A stretch of 64,000 nt of DNA, from positions 184,752 to 248,751 of IMG/VR virus record IMGVR_UViG_3300042308_001616; one strand, given 5' to 3'. Numbering within the stretch: the stretch's first letter is position 1; every line of letters starts with the position of its first letter. Of this stretch, positions 47,868-55,233 are shown in pieces. A model generated the notes under the pieces. That model was not told the origin of the DNA, made no database searches, and worked only from the letters and a program-made list of their open reading frames with translations. The translations under genes and the position numbers were made by a program. The DNA is from a virus.

Positions 47868-48044
47868 ATGATACTACATATATTTATATCACTGACACTA
47901 CTTGTGTTAGCACTAACCGGTATAATAATCGGTGACTCTAAAAAGAGGACAGAAATACTCTATTTTATTGGTGGCATATCATTTTGTATATTTTTGGCAC
48001 ATTTAGTTATGCTTATATTAATGAAGGTGGCAGGAATATTTTAG
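47868..48044 (+). CDS. Small two-helix membrane protein (58 residues)
   Basis: ATG 47868 to TAG 48044. Two membrane helices (LHIFISLTLLVLALTGIIIG and ILYFIGGISFCIFLAHLVML) with SKKR between them. Such proteins in phages can be holins, antiholins or exclusion factors; nothing selects among these. Confidence 0.68.
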   Translation: MILHIFISLTLLVLALTGIIIGDSKKRTEILYFIGGISFCIFLAHLVMLILMKVAGIF

Positions 48045-48060
48045 CAATTTTGAAAACAAA

Positions 48061-48126
48061 TTGGAAATATAAATATAGAATCCGAAAAGGCCAACGACGG
48101 TCAATGGGATTGGAACCCATTTCCAA
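48061..48126 (+). ncRNA. tRNA-like element
   Basis: TTGGAA/TTCCAA end stem, and a T-arm-like hairpin ATGGG-ATTGGAA-CCCAT next to it; a GGCC...GGTC hairpin stands in the middle. No D-arm or normal anticodon loop is seen. It may be a tRNA remnant 2 kb from the cluster. Confidence 0.4.
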
Positions 48127-48146
48127 ATAAAAAATAATACAATGAT

Positions 48147-48428
48147 ATGACTACATTAGACCATCCGAGAATAAGAAAAGAGGAAATACCTAATCTAACA
48201 TTCCACAAAGATATAGACGTAGAACAAGATGAAAATATTATTTCAAAATTGGAGACGGCTACCAGACTTGGAAATGGATATCACTCTAAGGTAAACATAT
48301 ACTTTGTAGCCGATCAGGGTCCTATGTCTGTTTCGACCACAATATGGGCGACGGGTACAAAATACATATGTCTAAAAGGTGGGATTTGGCTCCCTATTTC
48401 CAGAATAGAACATATTGAATCATATTGA
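48147..48428 (+). CDS. Uncharacterised small protein
   Basis: A 93-residue protein. The second half (VNIYFVADQGPMSVSTTIWATG, KYICLKGGIWLPISRI; quoted in parts) is a small beta domain that I associate with conserved flavobacterial proteins of unknown role. It is followed by a terminator. Confidence 0.78.
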   Translation: MTTLDHPRIRKEEIPNLTFHKDIDVEQDENIISKLETATRLGNGYHSKVNIYFVADQGPMSVSTTIWATGTKYICLKGGIWLPISRIEHIESY

Positions 48429-48433
48429 TTATC

Positions 48434-48458
48434 AAAGACGGATTCTTCCGTCTTTTTT
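48434..48458. terminator. Bidirectional terminator
   Basis: AAAGACGGA-TTCT-TCCGTCTTT with a T-tract, between convergent genes. Confidence 0.9.
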
Positions 48459-48774
48459 ATTTAATTATGTTGTCTATCTTATACTCTCTTATGATTGCTT
48501 TCAATTCACCATAGGTGGTGAATTCATTAATTAGAACTTCGTTGTAGTATATGTCGAATTCCTCGAAGGAGCAACTCTCCTCGTCTTCACGTGGAAGTTC
48601 TCCGTTGTAGCCTTTGTATGTCTCGTAGGTCAAACCCCGAAAGAAACCCCAACCCTTCTCAATCGCCATCGAGTCGTGCCATTCGGTACAGTCCGAGTCT
48701 AAAGTGACATCACCAACAAACCAGGTTTCATTACGTGCAACAAATTTGAATCCATTTTTAAAATCTATATTCAT
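48457..48774 (-). CDS. Uncharacterised protein
   Basis: A 105-residue acidic protein (MNIDFKNGFKFVARNETWF). Not recognised. Its start overlaps the end of the glycosyltransferase gene by 4 nt, so it is coupled to it. Confidence 0.75.
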   Translation of the reverse strand: MNIDFKNGFKFVARNETWFVGDVTLDSDCTEWHDSMAIEKGWGFFRGLTYETYKGYNGELPREDEESCSFEEFDIYYNEVLINEFTTYGELKAIIREYKIDNIIK

Positions 48775-49715
48775 ATTATTTTTTTTGATATTATTTTACC
48801 TGAAGAGTCATTTGCTTCGAAGATTACTTCATCGTAATCACCTGGGAACCATATCCAATAGTTTACTCTATAATCAAGTGAATCGAAACTTGCATTTGTC
48901 AAAACATTACCGTTCGTATCCTTTATAACAATATTTGTATTCTCTAAGTTTATTACTGGTGAAAAGTGTATCAAAGACTCTTCTCTTCTGAACTTACCTA
49001 TCATACCACCAGAGTAGTTAGATAATTCACGTAGTAGTGAAAGTCTTTCAGGTACACTATAACATGTAACGTGTACCACAAAATCACCTGGTCTCCATGC
49101 GATGTCGTTAATACCTATAAAGTTGAAAACCATAGCTGGGTTACTTACGTGCCAGAAAGTGTTTAAAGTTCTTTCCTCTACTATCTTTACATGTCTTCTG
49201 AATTCGGGTTTAGAAAGTGTTATACGGAATTGTCTCTGTTCATAGTCGAATGCATCACCATCAAAATCTTCAGGTAGTCCGTTCTTATCCCATACGTCTC
49301 TTAGTATAGATTTACCGGCATCATCGCATCTTATCAGGAAAACACCACCATTCACATTATCACCACCAAATCCGTTATCCAACATAGGGAAATCTATCGC
49401 TCTTACTGCGTGTGCTGCAACAACCATAGAGAATTGATTATCGATTATCGATTCAAGTTGAATCGAAGTATTCATAATAAGACAATCTAAATCCAAAAAG
49501 AAAATCCAATCGAATTCACCTGACTCTGCAAGTTCAATTGATTTAGCAATCTTCTGCCAAGATGCTGGACGTCCATTATCCGGATTTTCTATGAAATAAT
49601 CAATAAGTGTGTAACCGTGTAATTTACAATAACCAGATACATTAGGTAATGTTATCTCTGCCATCTCACGGTAGTTTTCGTCGTGCATTCTTAGAACTGC
49701 TATTCTTTTATTCAT
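48771..49715 (-). CDS. Glycosyltransferase (GT34-like, DxD)
   Basis: I chose the ATG at 49715 (MNKRIAVLRMHDENY) over an upstream ATG at 49832 because an exact TATAAATA box lies at 49732-49739 on this strand. The 314-residue protein has a GT-A core: ITLPNVSGYCKLHGY, SWQKIAKSIELAE, FFLDLDCLIM with the D-x-D metal site, and NGGVFLIRC. The GT34 family adds galactose or mannose. It could glycosylate DNA, virion or host surface. The C-terminal about 70 residues form a beta domain of unknown role. Confidence 0.85.
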   Translation of the reverse strand: MNKRIAVLRMHDENYREMAEITLPNVSGYCKLHGYTLIDYFIENPDNGRPASWQKIAKSIELAESGEFDWIFFLDLDCLIMNTSIQLESIIDNQFSMVVAAHAVRAIDFPMLDNGFGGDNVNGGVFLIRCDDAGKSILRDVWDKNGLPEDFDGDAFDYEQRQFRITLSKPEFRRHVKIVEERTLNTFWHVSNPAMVFNFIGINDIAWRPGDFVVHVTCYSVPERLSLLRELSNYSGGMIGKFRREESLIHFSPVINLENTNIVIKDTNGNVLTNASFDSLDYRVNYWIWFPGDYDEVIFEANDSSGKIISKKII

Positions 49716-49731
49716 ATAATAAACTAATTTG

Positions 49732-49739
49732 TATTTATA
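49732..49739 (-). promoter_or_regulatory. T4-type late promoter box TATAAATA
   Basis: Exact TATAAATA on the minus strand, 16 nt before the glycosyltransferase ATG. Many other genes here carry TATATA variants at similar distance (for example before 6082, 25897, 28039 and 32371). Confidence 0.6.
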
Positions 49740-49794
49740 TACAAATAGTAAAACAAAGACACCAACGATATATAAAAAAAAGAAAGTAAATAAA

Positions 49795-50064
49795 ATGGAA
49801 AACAGGATTCTGGTAAACGAAAAATTATTCACTGAGATATGTAAAAAAGGATACTTATCAACACGTGATCAATTAGGTAACATAGATGTATACTTCACAA
49901 AAAACGAAATAAAAGACCTTTGTGAGGGTAAGATTTTAGAAAAGACACAATTTGAACCTAAAACATTGTTTGCATTGGCAAACTTAGGTGAAGAAATGAT
50001 GAATATACTCAAAAGATCTCCTGTATACTACGGACTCTACGAGGAGTTAAACATTCCATCATGA
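49795..50064 (+). CDS. Uncharacterised small protein
   Basis: I chose the ATG at 49795 (MENRILVNEKLFTEICKKG), preceded by AGTAAATAAA. The 89-residue protein is charged and helical. It is coupled by ATGA to the terminase-like gene, so the two may form a complex; unknown family. Confidence 0.75.
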   Translation: MENRILVNEKLFTEICKKGYLSTRDQLGNIDVYFTKNEIKDLCEGKILEKTQFEPKTLFALANLGEEMMNILKRSPVYYGLYEELNIPS

Positions 50065-50987
50065 ACTGGACAACAAAACTTGTAAGAAACTGGCTCGAAG
50101 ACCCGAAAGCAGTCGAACGAGATATGAAGTTACTTAATTTACTCAACGATGGTGAAGATATCACCGTTGAACCATACACCAATGTTGATATTTTTGGTGA
50201 ATCTTATAGACTAAGAAGTTCTTCAATTGTATTGAACCACACCAATGACGAACTACAAGATATAGTAAGGAACAAAACACTTCCTGAAATGATGAATGGT
50301 ATTCTACCACAAAGTCGCGAATACCAATTTGAGATGCTCCGACAGATACAGTCAAATAAGATGAATGTTTTGAGTTGTGCCAGACAGATAGGCACAACTT
50401 CGGTGTTGGTGACTTATGTTACACATTATTTAGCGAACAGCTGGGATAAAAGTATAATGTTTTTAACAAAGGACGTACGTGGTGCGACACATAAAATAAT
50501 GAAGGCAATTCAGAATTGTCCTTATCATAGACAATCTGGTATTCATGAAGTAAATGAGCATAACGATCCTGAACCAGCAGCAGTTATAAGCTTTGAAAAC
50601 GGGTGTACAATTCGAGTTTTCGATAGGTCTAAACTTTTGGTGAGTCCTGACCTTCTAATAGTGGACGGAATTCAATTCTATGGATTAGATCTAATAGCCG
50701 GTACGTTTCCAGGTCTTATCGCAAGGACCAATACGAAGATTGTACTTGCCGGTCTTCCGGACAGAGAAGGTAATTTTGAAACGGTATTTGACTGGGCGAG
50801 AAAACGTAAGGATAAAAATCCTGGATCGACCGCGATTGGTACCTGGGATTGGAAGACACACTGGGTTGAACATGAACAAGATATAAGGAGTCACCTAAGC
50901 ACCGAGCAGTGGCTTATGGAATACGAGTTGTTAGTTCCTGGAACACAGGAGTGGCGAGATAAGATGTTGGAGACGATACTTAGATAA
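50061..50987 (+). CDS. Terminase-like ATPase lacking catalytic residues
   Basis: A 308-residue protein that follows the ATPase half of T4 gp17. REYQFEMLRQIQSNKMNVLS matches the adenine-binding/Q region, and CARQIGTTSVLVTYVTHYL stands at Walker A. T4 has SRQLGKTT there, so the Walker A lysine is Thr here. At Walker B, DLLIVDGIQF stands for IYIDECAF, so the catalytic Glu is Gly. GSTAIGTWDWKTHW follows at the coupling-motif place. There is no nuclease domain. It may be a decoy, regulator or repurposed terminase relative. Confidence 0.78.
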   Translation: MNWTTKLVRNWLEDPKAVERDMKLLNLLNDGEDITVEPYTNVDIFGESYRLRSSSIVLNHTNDELQDIVRNKTLPEMMNGILPQSREYQFEMLRQIQSNKMNVLSCARQIGTTSVLVTYVTHYLANSWDKSIMFLTKDVRGATHKIMKAIQNCPYHRQSGIHEVNEHNDPEPAAVISFENGCTIRVFDRSKLLVSPDLLIVDGIQFYGLDLIAGTFPGLIARTNTKIVLAGLPDREGNFETVFDWARKRKDKNPGSTAIGTWDWKTHWVEHEQDIRSHLSTEQWLMEYELLVPGTQEWRDKMLETILR

Positions 50988-51486
50988 CCATATGTAGTCT
51001 GATACTATAACCGTCTGTTGTGTCCCATTCACTCTCTTCTATATTGTAGACATCACCGAATAACTCCCTAAACCTTTCACCGAAGATGCGATTGAATTCG
51101 GTGACCTGCTCGTCGTGGTCCTCGTCGAGACCGGTTAGTGAAACCTCAATAATCGGCATAAAGTCTTCACTCGGACCTTTCTCCCTAAGCTTTTTGATGT
51201 ACATCGTATACTCTGACACAGCTATATCATCAGTACGTAACTTTTCGGTATCCTGTACGAAACATGCACGAAAATGTTTACTTCTATATGAAGGCAAACC
51301 CGGTGCACGTCTCATCTCGACAGTCTCTAAAACTGCGTAGAATATCTCGTAGTCGGCGACTCCGTAAAGACCAGTCTCTTCTAAACAAGATATCACCAGG
51401 TGTATGTTATCTTCAGGGTTTATCTTCCATAGATCCTAAACATCTTTGTTCTCAGAAAAGCTCTCGAAAATCTTTAAATATTTCAT
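50980..51486 (-). CDS. Tagged protein with an in-frame TAG near the N-terminus
   Basis: From ATG 51486 the frame reads MKYLKIFESFSENKDV, then TAG (51436-51438), then DLWKINPEDNIHLVISCLEE and on to 50980. The first 12 residues are a perfect copy of the genome's N-terminal tag. Without readthrough, translation would have to start at a GTG at 51396, giving 138 residues. The body (GLYGVADYEIFYAVLETVEM, PSYRSKHFRACFV) is not recognised. Options are amber readthrough, a fresh nonsense mutation or a base error. It overlaps the end of the terminase-like gene by 8 nt. Confidence 0.65.
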
Positions 51487-51518
51487 CAACTATATATAAA
51501 AATCCTTATATTAGTACC

Positions 51519-52328
51519 ATGAAATATACTAGAAAAAAATATCCCGATGGTGGGATTTATGCAGAGGTACAAGACTTCACCAATCCACAGATTGTAGAAA
51601 GGATAAACTCATACGAGGACCTCTTCTTCATAAAGTCAATCAAAGACGTTTGCGACTTCAACGGAGTCACAGACGTAGAGCTTTTTATACCGTGTATGTT
51701 CCAACAACAACACGACCGTAGATTTGCAGACAATGAGTCTTTTGAATTAAAACTTGTTGCAGACTTCATAAACTCATGCAACTTCAGTAAGGTCACAATC
51801 TTCCATCCACACTCAGACTCAACAGGAATGGGAGTGAGAAATGCCAGAGTCGTAGATAATAGTTCCTTCATATCACAGGTTCTGAAAGACTTGGAACAAG
51901 AGCCAGTTATCCTGTCAACAGACGCAGGGTCCTTTAAATGGATCAACAAGCTGGCAGACAAAATCAAGTTCGAGGGTGAGGTGTATAGTGCGAGCAAGTC
52001 GAGAGACCTAATCACACACAAGCTAACACAAGTAATCGAGAACGAAGACTTTGATGGTAAAGATATTCTTGTTATTGATGACCTTTGTGTTTTCGGAGGA
52101 ACTTTTGTTGGTTTGGCTAAACTTCTGAAAGAAAGAAACGCTGGTAAGCTTTACTTAGCAGTATCACATATGACGGTTCAGAATCCTAACCCTGAGTTGG
52201 AGCAGCACTATGACAAAATATTCACGACCAACTCGAAGTTCGGATATTACGAGCTCAACAATTTGACAACTTATGATCTTGTTTATCTTTTAGAAGGAAC
52301 AGTTTTTAACAAACCACAAACGGTATAA
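51519..52328 (+). CDS. PRPP-synthetase-like enzyme (possible NAD-reconstitution partner)
   Basis: I chose the ATG at 51519 (MKYTRKKYPDGG). The 269-residue protein has the Prs fold: FIPCMFQQQHDRRFAD and NESFELKLVADFIN (FLAG-like region), TIFHPHSDSTGMG, and the PRPP loop VIDDLCVFGGTFVG. It is shorter than host Prs (about 310). A Nampt-like gene lies 1.3 kb downstream in the same direction. Such phage pairs are known to rebuild NAD+ (NARP1-type pathway: ADP-ribose pyrophosphate synthetase plus nicotinamide transferase), so a substrate of ADP-ribose rather than ribose phosphate is likely. That assignment is inference from the pairing. Confidence 0.83.
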   Translation: MKYTRKKYPDGGIYAEVQDFTNPQIVERINSYEDLFFIKSIKDVCDFNGVTDVELFIPCMFQQQHDRRFADNESFELKLVADFINSCNFSKVTIFHPHSDSTGMGVRNARVVDNSSFISQVLKDLEQEPVILSTDAGSFKWINKLADKIKFEGEVYSASKSRDLITHKLTQVIENEDFDGKDILVIDDLCVFGGTFVGLAKLLKERNAGKLYLAVSHMTVQNPNPELEQHYDKIFTTNSKFGYYELNNLTTYDLVYLLEGTVFNKPQTV

Positions 52329-52329
52329 G

Positions 52330-52746
52330 ATGGAATACGGAGTTATATACACAAAAATATGTCCGAAAGATGGTGTTCCTGGTGATTGGATAAAGTATTG
52401 TCATTTCCTTTCAGAGACACCGAAATCCTTTCGAGAAAATGTCGCGACTATTGCAGAGTATATAAACGAGAGTTTCAAAGACGAAATTGTTATACCTATG
52501 GACGAGGATGTACATCCTGGATGTACAACTAAACCAGAGAAGGTCAGAGAGATTGCAGAAGAAATGCACAGACTCTACTCAGAGATGTGTATTAGACAAG
52601 GAATACCAGATTCTGTAAGAACCGCATACACAATAGGAGAAATAGAAAACGTTAACAAAACGTCGACACACGAATTAGTCGGACAGACTATGGTAAAATT
52701 CCGTTTTTTGGACGAGTCAGACGAACCAGGAATATACGAGATATGA
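52330..52746 (+). CDS. Uncharacterised protein in the NAD operon
   Basis: A 138-residue protein (MEYGVIYTKICPKDGVPGDW). No family is recognised. It starts 1 nt after the Prs-like stop and overlaps the next gene by 4 nt, so it is part of the NAD-related operon. Confidence 0.78.
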   Translation: MEYGVIYTKICPKDGVPGDWIKYCHFLSETPKSFRENVATIAEYINESFKDEIVIPMDEDVHPGCTTKPEKVREIAEEMHRLYSEMCIRQGIPDSVRTAYTIGEIENVNKTSTHELVGQTMVKFRFLDESDEPGIYEI

Positions 52747-52940
52747 GAAAAACAATGAACATATTAGGAACCATATTTAGGATATTTGGAATGATTCTTA
52801 TAATACCTTCTTTCTTACTTTCATTACCAGGAATATTCTTTATCTTTATGGGTGGAGTATTTGAAGAGGAATCACAAAACGAATGTTTGGCAAAAGGAAT
52901 AGAGAAAGAGCATAATAAAAGAAAGTATAATGAGAACTGA
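52743..52940 (+). CDS. Small membrane protein
   Basis: A 65-residue protein with hydrophobic residues 8-38 (GTIFRIFGMILIIPSFLLSL, LPGIFFIFMGG) and a charged tail. It is coupled on both sides by overlaps of 4 and 11 nt. Confidence 0.75.
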   Translation: MRKTMNILGTIFRIFGMILIIPSFLLSLPGIFFIFMGGVFEEESQNECLAKGIEKEHNKRKYNEN

Positions 52941-53604
52941 TGTGATAAACAGAATACTAACGATATTTATTATATCGTTGTCGTTTTTTAGTCTTTCACA
53001 GACGGACACATCTTATGTGGAAGAGGAGGACACAATATATTACGAAGAACAAAATCCCGGTGAATACTTCAGGGTACATAAAGGAAATTCTTACACATAT
53101 TTGAAAAACGGAGGTGACTACGACACTATAATGGAAACCATTGCAGAGGATATAAGGAATGGTGGTTTGTTTACGACCAACCGAGATGTAAACGTTAACA
53201 TCAATTCATTCGCATTGGATAGAAGAAACGATTCGCTCTATGGAACCAAATATTACGACTCTATAGAACCAGTGATAAGTGACTACATAGGTAATTCGAG
53301 AGCGGAGGAATCTATATCATTGTTTTGTTACTATATGGCGGACTCACTTAAGAACGACTTCGTACTTAGGATATTTGACGAGGTAGAAAGTTGTACTTGT
53401 TCTAAGTCTGCATTTGATGAGATTGTAGATTCTAAAAAAATCGCTGAAGCAATTGTAAACCCAAATCTTAAATGGATGACATTCAGTTACTTTCAACACT
53501 ACAACAAAGATGGATTTCTCGACGAGTACATATTCGTCGAATATAAAATGAGATGGAGTCTTATAAGAAGAACCTATATGTTAATATTAGAAGGCAACGA
53601 ATAA
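52930..53604 (+). CDS. Secreted or periplasmic protein of unknown role
   Basis: A 224-residue protein with a signal peptide (INRILTIFIISLSFFSLSQ, cleavage likely after SLSQ). The mature part is acidic at its start, with a Cys pair (ESCTCSKSAF) and aromatic-rich end. Not recognised. It lies between the Prs-like and Nampt-like genes. Confidence 0.75.
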   Translation: MRTDVINRILTIFIISLSFFSLSQTDTSYVEEEDTIYYEEQNPGEYFRVHKGNSYTYLKNGGDYDTIMETIAEDIRNGGLFTTNRDVNVNINSFALDRRNDSLYGTKYYDSIEPVISDYIGNSRAEESISLFCYYMADSLKNDFVLRIFDEVESCTCSKSAFDEIVDSKKIAEAIVNPNLKWMTFSYFQHYNKDGFLDEYIFVEYKMRWSLIRRTYMLILEGNE

Positions 53605-53638
53605 ATAAGTATATTTACAAAAAACAAAAAACAAAAAA

Positions 53639-55171
53639 ATGTTTAGACCAACATCATTGTATTACACAGACGGCTACAAGATTGGCCACAAAGCGATGCT
53701 CGCAGAAGGAACTGACTTCCTTTATGGAACATGGATTCCACGTTCTACAAAACACGCACCAAAAGGTATCAATAAAATTGTATCATTTGGACAACAACTA
53801 ACTTGGCGATGGATTCATGACGAATTCACTGAAAACTTTTTCAACAAGCCAGTTGAAGAAGCTATATCATTCGTTGAAGATATGAGTATGTATTTAGGTA
53901 TGGAATTTAATGGAGATCACTTTATCGCTCTTCACAAATTAGGTTACTTACCAATTAGAACAAAAGCTCTTCCTGAGGGTATTGAGACAAGACCGAACGT
54001 GCCACATATGACGTTCATCAACACAAAGAAAGGATACGCTTGGCTTACTCTTTTCTTAGAGACAATCGTGTCATCTTTGGCGTGGAAACCTGCAACATCC
54101 GCAACAATCGCACTTAAGTACAACCGAAACCTTTACGAGTGGGTACTAAAGACAGACCCTACTAACGCTTGGTTGATTCCTTTCTTAGCACACGACTTCT
54201 CAGCACGTGGTATCGATCCTTGGACGATGGTTTCATCTGGCTTAGGACACGCTACGTCATTTAGAGGTTCTGATACTATTGTAGTTATTCCAGCGGCTCG
54301 TTACTTCTATGGTGAGCCTAAGAATGAAGTTTGTATCAACTCTGTAAATGCATCTGAGCACTCTGTATCTACTACCAAAATTTTTACCGTTGGTGAGAAA
54401 CAAATGTTAATCGATTGGATGAACAAATTTGATAAAGGTATTTTGTCAGTAGTAATGGACACATTTGACATTACAAAAGTTGCTAAACCATCTGAAGGTG
54501 GATATTGTTTCGATTTGAAAGACCAAATCTTATCTCGTGATGGTAAGTTAGTTATTCGTCCTGACTCTGGAGATCCAGTTGAAATCATCTGTGGACACGG
54601 AAGAACTGAATTAACAGATAATGAGAACCGCGCATTCTATCCTGAGTTCTACACAAAAGGATTGATTGAGTGTTTATGGGACATCTTTGGTGGAACAATC
54701 AACGAACAAGGATATAAAGTCTTAGACCCACACATCGGTGCCATTTACGGTGACTCTATTACGACCGATCGTCAGGTTCAAATCTATGAGAGATTAGCAG
54801 AGAAAGGTTTTGCAGCTACGAACATTGTTTTAGGTGTAGGTTCTTATACTTACCAATACAATACGCGTGATACATTTGGATTTGCAGCGAAAGGTGCTTG
54901 GTTCGAAGAGAATGGAGTTCAACACGATATCTACAAAGATCCAATCTCAGATGATGGAACTAAGAAGTCATTGAAAGGACTTATCTCGGTTCACGAAACA
55001 GAAGATGGTGACCACTCAGTAGGTGTACAATGTACAATTGATGAAGAGAAAGAAGGAATCCTTCAGGTTATCTACCAAGATGGTAAGTTTTACAACGAAA
55101 CCACACTGACAGAGATTAGAGGTAAAATTGAGGTTCTCGCTAAAAGTGGAACCGAAACAGTTTTAGCATAA
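53639..55171 (+). CDS. nadV: Nicotinamide phosphoribosyltransferase-like enzyme (Nampt/Namat)
   Basis: A 510-residue protein of usual Nampt length. SLYYTDGYKIGHKAML (start region), GTWIPRSTKHAP, HDFSARG, KLVIRPDSGDPVEI with the phosphate-binding Asp/Ser, and AIYGDSITTDRQ are family motifs. Nampt joins nicotinamide to PRPP. In NARP1-type phage pathways a related enzyme uses ADP-ribose pyrophosphate and gives NAD+ directly. Here it is closed by a terminator and paired with the Prs-like gene at 51519, which suggests defence against NAD-depleting immune systems. Confidence 0.92.
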   Translation: MFRPTSLYYTDGYKIGHKAMLAEGTDFLYGTWIPRSTKHAPKGINKIVSFGQQLTWRWIHDEFTENFFNKPVEEAISFVEDMSMYLGMEFNGDHFIALHKLGYLPIRTKALPEGIETRPNVPHMTFINTKKGYAWLTLFLETIVSSLAWKPATSATIALKYNRNLYEWVLKTDPTNAWLIPFLAHDFSARGIDPWTMVSSGLGHATSFRGSDTIVVIPAARYFYGEPKNEVCINSVNASEHSVSTTKIFTVGEKQMLIDWMNKFDKGILSVVMDTFDITKVAKPSEGGYCFDLKDQILSRDGKLVIRPDSGDPVEIICGHGRTELTDNENRAFYPEFYTKGLIECLWDIFGGTINEQGYKVLDPHIGAIYGDSITTDRQVQIYERLAEKGFAATNIVLGVGSYTYQYNTRDTFGFAAKGAWFEENGVQHDIYKDPISDDGTKKSLKGLISVHETEDGDHSVGVQCTIDEEKEGILQVIYQDGKFYNETTLTEIRGKIEVLAKSGTETVLA

Positions 55172-55172
55172 A

Positions 55173-55198
55173 AAAATGCCACCTTAGGGTGGCATTTT
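55173..55198 (+). terminator. Intrinsic terminator
   Basis: AAAATGCCACC/GGTGGCATTTT after the Nampt-like gene. Confidence 0.9.
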
Positions 55199-55210
55199 CA
55201 TTTAAAGCAT

Positions 55211-55218
55211 TATATTTG
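55211..55218 (+). promoter_or_regulatory. Host-type -7 box TATATTTG
   Basis: TATATTTG stands 15 nt before the ATG at 55234, just after a terminator, so the next gene has its own host-like (probably early) promoter. Confidence 0.6.
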
Positions 55219-55233
55219 TAAAAACTACTCATA

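Noticed and set aside
48771-49832. Glycosyltransferase with an N-terminal membrane helix from the start at 49832
   Set aside because: The extra 39 codons include the TATAAATA promoter box and untranslated leader; the conserved fold begins at the ATG at 49715.
51436-51438. Genome-wide recoding of TAG
   Set aside because: TAG ends several sound genes here (for example those ending at 12790, 29136, 29542, 48044 and 60858), and no suppressor tRNA with a CTA anticodon is present.
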